From the IMG/VR virus record IMGVR_UViG_3300031963_000264, positions 1 to 46,313 of that record: 46,313 nt of DNA; one strand, given 5' to 3'. This DNA comes from a virus. Shown piece after piece: positions 41,216 through 46,313 of the stretch (positions are counted from its first letter, which is position 1; each line of letters opens with the position of its first letter). Under the pieces are notes generated by a model, which ran no database searches, had not been told where the DNA came from, and worked only from the letters and a program-made list of their open reading frames with translations. The translations under genes and the position numbers were made by a program.

Positions 41216-41357
41216 TGATGAATGAAGTTCTTTGTTGTGGAGTTGCTGTCATGTTTAATGTTAAACCAGCTTCTCCGTCTCTTGTTACATCTAACATAGG
41301 AGCAGAAACAATTCCTGTTTCGCTACCTACTGATTCGCAGCCACATTCGTAACACAT
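41208..41357 (-). CDS. Small Cys-containing protein
   Basis: 49 residues beginning MCYECGCES, then TGIVSAPMLDVTRDG. Possible metal site at the N terminus. Cotranscribed with its two neighbours. Confidence 0.6.
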   Translation of the reverse strand: MCYECGCESVGSETGIVSAPMLDVTRDGEAGLTLNMTATPQQRTSFINE

Positions 41358-41360
41358 AAA

Positions 41361-41510
41361 TTACTTAGGGCCTTGTGCTTGTGCTTGATTTGAAACATCT
41401 GTTGATGGGAATGCTGCCTTTGGTGCTTCTGTGTATGACTCTGTTGGCCATGGTGAAGATCCTGCTGGCTTAGTCTCGTTAAAGCCTGTTAAATTTTTTC
41501 CGTCTGACAT
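41361..41510 (-). CDS. Small disordered protein
   Basis: 49 residues (MSDGKNLTGFNETKPAGSSP...), Pro/Ala/Ser/Gln rich. AGGAG seven bases before the ATG. First of a three-gene operon. Confidence 0.6.
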   Translation of the reverse strand: MSDGKNLTGFNETKPAGSSPWPTESYTEAPKAAFPSTDVSNQAQAQGPK

Positions 41511-41586
41511 TTTATATCTCCTATAGGTTGTATTTAGATGGGTCTAGAAGTCCATCTATGAATATATTATAGCATTTAAGAAATTA

Positions 41587-42210
41587 CTACCCCAAAACGG
41601 TGTCTAAGCCACGATATTCTGAGGGCCAGAAGAAAGAAACTATAACATTTCTTTGACCTTCAGTTACTTTAGATACCCTATGTGGTAAATCATGGGATCC
41701 CTGAAAAAAAATAAATGTTCCAGGATTTGGCTTAATGTAAAAATTTTCTTCTGGAAATTCTAATATACCGCCTTCGTATCCATCATTTAAATAAAGAAGC
41801 CCAGACCAATCGTCTTTTGAATTTTTTCTAATACTTTCTATATTATCAATTTCATGATAATTATCAGTATGTAAATCATTTTCTGATCCTTTTAACATTA
41901 GGCTATAAAACATAGTTTTTATATCCATTTGTTTATTTGTAAAATTAGATATAGTATTAGACATTGAGCTACAAACCATGGTTAATAAATCGACTGCTAA
42001 GTCATGCTGATTTTCATTTTTGTATTTTATTATAGGATTACCACATTGATACGTATAGCCATCTTCAGGTTTTAATGATGGACCACCTTTAATTTGAAAA
42101 TTAGGTGTATCTGATAAATCTTTATTAAATACCTCTGTAATAAGATTTGCACTACTAGTAGATATATAATTTTCAATTATATAAATTTTATTGTTTATAT
42201 TTTTTATCAA
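41587..42210 (-). CDS. 2OG-Fe(II) oxygenase
   Basis: 207 residues with a TTG start overlapping the upstream stop (TTGA). H114-T-D116, H177 (LPHRV) and R187; YLNDGYEGGILEF and NPGTFIFFQG. Upstream small zinc protein and DUF2061 gene belong to the same transcript. Confidence 0.86.
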   Translation of the reverse strand: MIKNINNKIYIIENYISTSSANLITEVFNKDLSDTPNFQIKGGPSLKPEDGYTYQCGNPIIKYKNENQHDLAVDLLTMVCSSMSNTISNFTNKQMDIKTMFYSLMLKGSENDLHTDNYHEIDNIESIRKNSKDDWSGLLYLNDGYEGGILEFPEENFYIKPNPGTFIFFQGSHDLPHRVSKVTEGQRNVIVSFFWPSEYRGLDTVLG

Positions 42211-42353
42211 TTCCTATATTTTCCGTAGCATTCTTTACATACCCAGGAGTAAACATTTAAATCTTTAATAATTTTTGTTGCTTTATTTTCACAATTGTCT
42301 TTTTCACACATGCTATGAATTAATGGATTTTCTGACTTTATTACTGAACTCAC
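42207..42353 (-). CDS. Small zinc-finger protein
   Basis: 48 residues, GTG start overlapping the DUF2061 stop (GTGA). MCEKDNCENKA and WVCKECYGKY give a four-Cys zinc site. Confidence 0.6.
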   Translation of the reverse strand: MSSVIKSENPLIHSMCEKDNCENKATKIIKDLNVYSWVCKECYGKYRN

Positions 42354-42568
42354 TTTACCTTTTTCCCAAATTTATCCCATGCTCTTTCATGTAGAAAGAA
42401 TCCTAGCATTTCGCATAGTGTATAAATTATTGCAAATGCTCCAGCATATTCCCAATGTGCCTCACCAGTAATAGCTTTTTCAAATAAATATACTAATGTG
42501 CCAACGAATAAAATATGTACTGCTGGCCATGTTAGTGCTTTATATAAACTTCTTTTTTTGCTATCCAT
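42350..42568 (-). CDS. DUF2061-like membrane protein
   Basis: 72 residues with two hydrophobic segments (VHILFVGTLVYLF and AGAFAIIYTLCEMLGFF) and HERAWDKFG at the end, matching DUF2061 (KALTWP...HERAW). Inner-membrane; role unknown. AGAGGAA before the ATG. Confidence 0.78.
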   Translation of the reverse strand: MDSKKRSLYKALTWPAVHILFVGTLVYLFEKAITGEAHWEYAGAFAIIYTLCEMLGFFLHERAWDKFGKKVK

Positions 42569-42695
42569 TGTTTCCTCTACTTAATTTATTATATATGTAA
42601 TTAATTACTTCATTAGGCTTCCACTCATATGGTAACTCTAAATATTTAATTTCTTTTAATATATTCTCTCTTATTTGATCTTCTATATAATCCAC
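42561..42695 (-). CDS. Small hypothetical protein
   Basis: 44 residues (MDYIEDQIRENILKEIKYLEL), GTG start. TGATAGAAT (hexamer 42702-42707) followed by six bases places GTG at +1: predicted leaderless. Overlaps the next gene by eight bases. Confidence 0.55.
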   Translation of the reverse strand: MDYIEDQIRENILKEIKYLELPYEWKPNEVINYIYNKLSRGNNG

Positions 42696-42721
42696 ATATA
42701 TATTCTATCATTTAAATAAAA

Positions 42722-42747
42722 AAAGGGCAAGGTTTCCCCTGCCCTTT
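42722..42747 (-). terminator. Intrinsic terminator after the surface-protein gene
   Basis: Minus strand AAAGGGCA/TGCCCTTT stem followed by a run of seven T. Confidence 0.85.
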
Positions 42748-42758
42748 ATTTAAAGAAT

Positions 42759-43772
42759 TTACTTCTTTAAAGCAACCTTCTTTTTAGGAAATGCCTTATT
42801 CCAGGCTGTAGCTAATTTATTGTAATCAGCCTTTTCCTTAATAATTGCTGCATCGGCAATTACTTTTGCTGCTGCTGCAGCATCTGCTGCAATTTTATTA
42901 GCAGCAACTGTTGAATTAGCATCTGCCAATTGCTTAGACAAAGAATTAATTTGTGCTTGCAACTGTGCAATTGTTCCATTCAAATCAGTTACTGTAAATG
43001 ATGCTACAACTGCCTTTACTGGAACATTTAATCCAGTTACTGCTGTTGCTGAAGAGGCACCAGTTACTGCAATAGTTACTGTTCCAACTGTTGCTACTGC
43101 CAAGCTTTCTTTCTTTGATCCTAGAACTAATGTAGAGTCTGCTGCAACTTGTGCTGCTGTAGACGTCACAATTTGTTTTGAAATTGAGCCATCTGCCCAT
43201 ACTCCACCAATTAATGTTGCAGTTACTGTGTCAGATACTGGGTTTCCAAATACATCTGACGTGCTAACTGTAATTTGAGGAATTGTTCCTACTGCTACTG
43301 CAGTTGGTACGGATACTCCAACATTTGATACAGAACCAGCAATTCCCTTAATGAAAACAACTGTTGAGTATGATCCATTTACAATTGTAACTGAACCTGT
43401 CGATGTGGATGTAGTAAATGCATACACAGTTACTGCAGCACCTGTAGAGGTTACTGAGTATGATGTTGCACCTGCAGAAGAGTTAACTACTGCATTTGTT
43501 GCACTAAGTGCTGTGACTAGCTTAACTCCACCTGTTGCGGTGAATGAAACTACAGTTCCAGTGTCTGCTGTCGCTGCTAAAGCAACTGCATCTGCTGAAT
43601 CTACTGTGTTGTCGGCTGGAACGTTCGCAGTCGCAGGCGCTGTAGATGTTGTAGCATTTGCTGAACCAGCAACGGTTACCACAAGTGGTGCTGCTGATGC
43701 ATTAATTGATTGAATGCCTAGTAATGCTAGGGCTGCAGCCGAAGCAACGGCAATCTTTTTTAATGACTTCAT
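42759..43772 (-). CDS. Secreted surface protein with Ig-like domains and C-terminal coiled coil
   Basis: 337 residues. Signal peptide with cleavage after INASA (about 27). The body is Ala/Thr/Ser/Val-rich beta sandwich; VSVPTAVAVGTIPQITVSTSDVFG (about 153-176) followed by VSDTVTATL resembles invasin/Big-type Ig domains. The C terminus has a coiled coil (AQLQAQINSLSKQLAD) and a Lys-rich tail (AFPKKKVALKK). Looks like a bacterial cell-surface protein carried by the phage. GGAGAAATAAA upstream. Confidence 0.75.
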   Translation of the reverse strand: MKSLKKIAVASAAALALLGIQSINASAAPLVVTVAGSANATTSTAPATANVPADNTVDSADAVALAATADTGTVVSFTATGGVKLVTALSATNAVVNSSAGATSYSVTSTGAAVTVYAFTTSTSTGSVTIVNGSYSTVVFIKGIAGSVSNVGVSVPTAVAVGTIPQITVSTSDVFGNPVSDTVTATLIGGVWADGSISKQIVTSTAAQVAADSTLVLGSKKESLAVATVGTVTIAVTGASSATAVTGLNVPVKAVVASFTVTDLNGTIAQLQAQINSLSKQLADANSTVAANKIAADAAAAAKVIADAAIIKEKADYNKLATAWNKAFPKKKVALKK

Positions 43773-43873
43773 ATTTTTTATTTCTCCTTTATATCCATTT
43801 TTTTACAAAATGGAATTCTGTTTTTGGGTGTACTCCCATATATATAGACGTTTAACTTGTCTAGTTGTCGCTT

Positions 43874-44050
43874 TTATTGATCCCAAAGTTTTATGTGAAA
43901 ACTACAGGGATCTCCACCGTCTTCCCAATCTTGCATTTCTTCATCAGTTAATGGAGGACCCTCATGAGTATCACAAAATACTTCAGATACCCAATTTTTT
44001 TCTCGACCATATTCGTACCAAGATTGAACATCTAAGAATTCTATAGCCAT
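43874..44050 (-). CDS. Conserved small actinophage protein
   Basis: 58 residues (MAIEFLDVQSWYEYGREKNW...VFCDTHEGPPLTDEE...DPCSFHIKLW). WxEYGxxxxWVSxxxCDTHxG is a pattern known from actinophages. Overlaps thioredoxin by ten bases. Function unknown. Confidence 0.7.
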   Translation of the reverse strand: MAIEFLDVQSWYEYGREKNWVSEVFCDTHEGPPLTDEEMQDWEDGGDPCSFHIKLWDQ

Positions 44051-44346
44051 TGCTTTAGCTCCTCAACCATTTGATGTTTTGGTTTTGCACCAATAATTCT
44101 TTTTACTGGTTTTCCTTTTTCAAATATTATTGTTGTTGGAACTGATGAAACATCATATTTGTAAGCAGTGTTTGGATTTTCATCTATGTCTAATTTTGCA
44201 ATCCATACATTATTTTCTTTAGATATTTCATCTAAAATTGGAGAAAACATTTTGCATGGTCTGCACCATGTAGCCCAAAAATCTACTACTAAAACATTAT
44301 GTAAAGACAATAATTTATCAAAATTTAACTCATTTGCCTCTAGCAT
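44041..44346 (-). CDS. trx: Thioredoxin
   Basis: 101 residues with active site WCRPC (C28, C31) instead of the usual WCGPC, DFWATWC before it and cis-Pro in SVPTTII. The Arg in the CxxC loop usually changes redox potential. It could reduce the phage class II RNR. TAATG coupling with the upstream gene. Confidence 0.93.
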   Translation of the reverse strand: MLEANELNFDKLLSLHNVLVVDFWATWCRPCKMFSPILDEISKENNVWIAKLDIDENPNTAYKYDVSSVPTTIIFEKGKPVKRIIGAKPKHQMVEELKQWL

Positions 44347-44552
44347 TATTTGTTTTTTAATTCCTCCGCTGCAGAATTAAACTTGTTCATAAATGTTTGT
44401 ATTACAAAAAATGTAGTCTCTCCAGCATTTTTAGCCATAGCCTGAGAGGCCTCTTCGTTTTTTTCTGTCTCTGGTACAGAGTTGTACCACTTTTGGTACA
44501 ACTCTGCAGAAACCTCTTTAATAATTTCTTCTAATACGGTAATATTAGCCAT
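44346..44552 (-). CDS. Hypothetical helical protein
   Basis: 68 residues (MANITVLEEIIKEVSAELYQ...), overlaps the subtilase stop by eight bases and the thioredoxin start by one. Function unknown. Confidence 0.65.
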   Translation of the reverse strand: MANITVLEEIIKEVSAELYQKWYNSVPETEKNEEASQAMAKNAGETTFFVIQTFMNKFNSAAEELKNK

Positions 44553-45678
44553 TTATTTTTTTAGCCCATTCTAATTTAATAGCAGCAAGCTTATCAGCAG
44601 CAGCCTTAACCTCTGCTTGATATTGAGCCTCAGCAGCAGCAATTGCTTTATTTGCTTCAGCTATTATAGCAGCTTTTTTCTCCGCAGCAATCTGCTCTGC
44701 AGTTTTTGTTACAGGAGCTGGTATTGTTGTTACGGTACTTGTTGCTGGCACTTGAGCCTCAATTGGAGTTTGAGATGACGGTATAAGTTTACCATATTGA
44801 CCTCTTGCACCTTTAATTGGTTTAGAGATAGCATTTAATTTATTAATAACTTCATCATATGACTTTAACTGTGACTTCATATTAATCCACATTGCAGCAG
44901 CAACTTGTGTAGAGATAGAAGATCCTGTAGCATATTTTATTGATCCTCCTGGATTGACAACTTGCATATTACCTATAGCATAAAAATCTAATCTATCTTT
45001 ATCAAAATTAGAATAATTATCTATTTGTTCATATTGATCGGCCATACCAATTGATATTGAATCATTAATGCACGCTGGCCAAGATAATCTAAAAAGATCT
45101 CTCATGTTTCCTGCTGCAAAAAATACAGGAGTACCAGAAGATACAAGAGAAGAAATTACTCCACGCAACATTGTGCTTGCTGGACAATAGTCTGTTAAAG
45201 TAGTTAGTATATTGTGATTTGCCTGAGACATAGCAACTGCTTGAATATTAAATTTAGATTGATTATCTAATACCCATTTAAGCGCTAAAGATACACCAGT
45301 TTCACCAGTAGATTGTCTTGCACCAGAAGGAGTATTTCCAATAATTCTAATAAAAACAATTTTAATATTCGGATTAGTTCTAACAGCAACAGATGCCATT
45401 TGAGTTCCGTGATCAAACCCATTTTTAGAAATTATATTTGAAGGAAGAACTGCAGAACCTGTTCCTTCCATATACTTTTGTCCATTTGGACATGAGGCCC
45501 ATTCTAATACACAAACCTCATATACAATTTTATCTTTAAAAATTGGTAATGAAGTATCTAATGCTGTGTCTAAAATAGCTACTGTAGGGGCTTGTTGTTC
45601 CGCCTTAGCCTCTACAGCAAGAAATAAAGTAGATAGTAGTGATATTACTGATACTGCACTTATTAGTTTTTTATTCAT
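44545..45678 (-). CDS. Secreted subtilisin-like (S8) serine protease
   Basis: 377 residues. Signal peptide (MNKKLISAVSVISLLSTLFL, cleavage near VEAKA). Catalytic triad D37 (AILDTALD), H90 (FDHGTQMAS) and Ser253 (ATGSSIST); oxyanion N190 (FAAGN). No propeptide domain is visible. The C terminus carries a Pro/Thr linker and an Ala/Lys-rich coiled coil (about 325-377). Promoter TTGACA-18-TAGAAT, ATG exactly at +1. Confidence 0.88.
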   Translation of the reverse strand: MNKKLISAVSVISLLSTLFLAVEAKAEQQAPTVAILDTALDTSLPIFKDKIVYEVCVLEWASCPNGQKYMEGTGSAVLPSNIISKNGFDHGTQMASVAVRTNPNIKIVFIRIIGNTPSGARQSTGETGVSLALKWVLDNQSKFNIQAVAMSQANHNILTTLTDYCPASTMLRGVISSLVSSGTPVFFAAGNMRDLFRLSWPACINDSISIGMADQYEQIDNYSNFDKDRLDFYAIGNMQVVNPGGSIKYATGSSISTQVAAAMWINMKSQLKSYDEVINKLNAISKPIKGARGQYGKLIPSSQTPIEAQVPATSTVTTIPAPVTKTAEQIAAEKKAAIIAEANKAIAAAEAQYQAEVKAAADKLAAIKLEWAKKING

Positions 45679-45684
45679 AGGTAC

Positions 45685-45714
45685 ATTCTACTAAAATGTA
45701 CCCAAATATGTCAA
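45685..45714 (-). promoter_or_regulatory. Subtilase promoter
   Basis: Minus strand TTGACA (45709-45714), 18 bp, TAGAAT (45685-45690), six bases to the ATG. The -35 overlaps the stop of the upstream gene. Confidence 0.7.
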
Positions 45715-45881
45715 GGGTTTTTGTCTATGCGCCTTTGATACCATTTACCAGCGTCTAATTGAGGTTGTGGTAAGTTATTTGCCTCTAACAATGTAGCAAG
45801 CATATTATTTAATAAATCTAATTCAAATTCAAGTCTAACAATCTGCATCTCTAGCAGTCTTAATCTTTCTGACTTTCTCAT
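45711..45881 (-). CDS. Small coiled-coil protein
   Basis: 56 residues (MRKSERLRLLEMQIVRLEFELDLL), a leucine-zipper-like helix followed by DAGKWYQRRID. The type is common in actinophages. Two bases after the upstream stop. Confidence 0.68.
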   Translation of the reverse strand: MRKSERLRLLEMQIVRLEFELDLLNNMLATLLEANNLPQPQLDAGKWYQRRIDKNP

Positions 45882-45883
45882 TT

Positions 45884-46087
45884 TTACCTATCTGTTGGGG
45901 TGGGAGCAGTTGCCAAACTACCACAATTTGCACATTCCATGTCTAAAAAATAAGTTGCAATGTCAAAATCTTCAAAAATTACTTTTAGATTCCAAATAAA
46001 ACAACCACAAGGACAAACATGGGTTGGGGTTCCTCTTAAATCCATAGCCATATTATAATTTTCTGGCTTTAGATTATTTATATCCAT
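45884..46087 (-). CDS. Zinc-ribbon phage protein
   Basis: 67 residues with HVCPCGCFIWNL and ECANCGSLA, a four-Cys zinc ribbon. TATAAT (46095-46100) plus seven bases before the ATG suggests a near-leaderless start. Confidence 0.7.
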   Translation of the reverse strand: MDINNLKPENYNMAMDLRGTPTHVCPCGCFIWNLKVIFEDFDIATYFLDMECANCGSLATAPTPTDR

Positions 46088-46102
46088 ATAATTAATTATA
46101 CT

Positions 46103-46297
46103 CTAGACTTCTATGATTGTAAAGGGTGGTCTAACTGACATGTTGAATTTTGCAGCAGCCTCTAGGGCCATTCTAACACGTTTACGGGGGGTCTTAATAG
46201 ATGTAGTAGAGAACAAAGATCCTAGCGCTAACTCTTGTCCAGCACCCTCTGCCATATATTGAATGTCTGCTTCTCCTATATGGAAGTCACTATCCAT
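46103..46297 (-). CDS. Small hypothetical protein
   Basis: 64 residues (MDSDFHIGEADIQYMAEG...). A protein of the type MAEGAGQELALGSLF; possibly the first gene of an operon whose promoter is outside the window. Function unknown. Confidence 0.62.
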   Translation of the reverse strand: MDSDFHIGEADIQYMAEGAGQELALGSLFSTTSIKTPRKRVRMALEAAAKFNMSVRPPFTIIEV

Positions 46298-46313
46298 GGT
46301 AAATATTCTTCCA

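Noticed and set aside
43351-43713. 120-codon plus-strand frame opposite the surface protein
   Set aside because: Antisense shadow of a Thr/Ala/Val-rich gene; no ribosome-binding site, and the minus-strand gene has a signal peptide and terminator.

Overview
The window looks like part of an AT-rich tailed-phage genome infecting an actinobacterium, most plausibly a freshwater one. The signs are a run of tail-fibre/appendage genes, a holin-like and a lysozyme-like gene, three phage-style tRNA genes, a monomeric class II ribonucleotide reductase of the type common in actinophages, a GP88-family protein, a DUF932 protein, a DUF7455-like zinc protein, and dozens of overlapping tiny genes. No terminase, portal, capsid, DNA polymerase or integrase is visible, so this is a fragment. 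Host and phage assignment are inference from gene content only.

Layout. (1) 1-12.9 kb, minus strand: a partial and a complete Fe(II)/2-oxoglutarate (2OG) oxygenase, then (in transcription order from the right) a glycosyltransferase, class II RNR, a holin-like membrane protein with an EF-hand loop, a BppU-like baseplate protein, a series of tail-fibre proteins and a fibronectin/aromatic-proline/Hint-domain protein. (2) 13.0-16.9 kb, plus strand: lysozyme-like protein, three small genes, two paralogous 2OG oxygenases, a putative small RNA and a protein with weak SAM-decarboxylase-like features. (3) 17.0-19.3 kb, minus strand: hypothetical genes, a 2OG oxygenase, tRNA-Glu, a 30-residue membrane peptide and tRNA-Asn. 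(4) 19.3-31.5 kb, plus strand: one more 2OG oxygenase, then an early-type module of about 40 small genes. This module carries its own regulatory vocabulary: 13 promoters of form TGTCRGT-N9-TATAAT with a fixed 11-bp gap, eight copies of TTTACG-N16-CCCTGRAAT between genes, a repeated ACGAAAGGA ribosome-binding leader, and a candidate small RNA (29277-29401) complementary to that leader. A cluster of DnaA boxes with tandem repeats near 21.3 kb may be a replication origin. (5) 32.0-46.3 kb, minus strand: small hypotheticals, an HNH endonuclease, full-length catalase-peroxidase KatG, seven more 2OG/JmjC/TauD-type oxygenases, a DUF2061 membrane protein, a secreted surface protein, thioredoxin and a secreted subtilase.

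How it may work together (inference). Early genes appear to be switched by a phage-specific factor reading the TGTCRGT box, with termination hairpins and the bipartite element separating units. Outside the early module, many genes start exactly at the predicted transcription start (-10 box followed by 6-7 bases and the start codon), as expected for leaderless mRNAs in actinobacteria. At least thirteen Fe(II)-oxygenase-like proteins, some with proline-4-hydroxylase-like motifs, sit beside a proline-rich tail protein, suggesting modification of virion or surface components. KatG and thioredoxin suggest redox protection of the infected cell.
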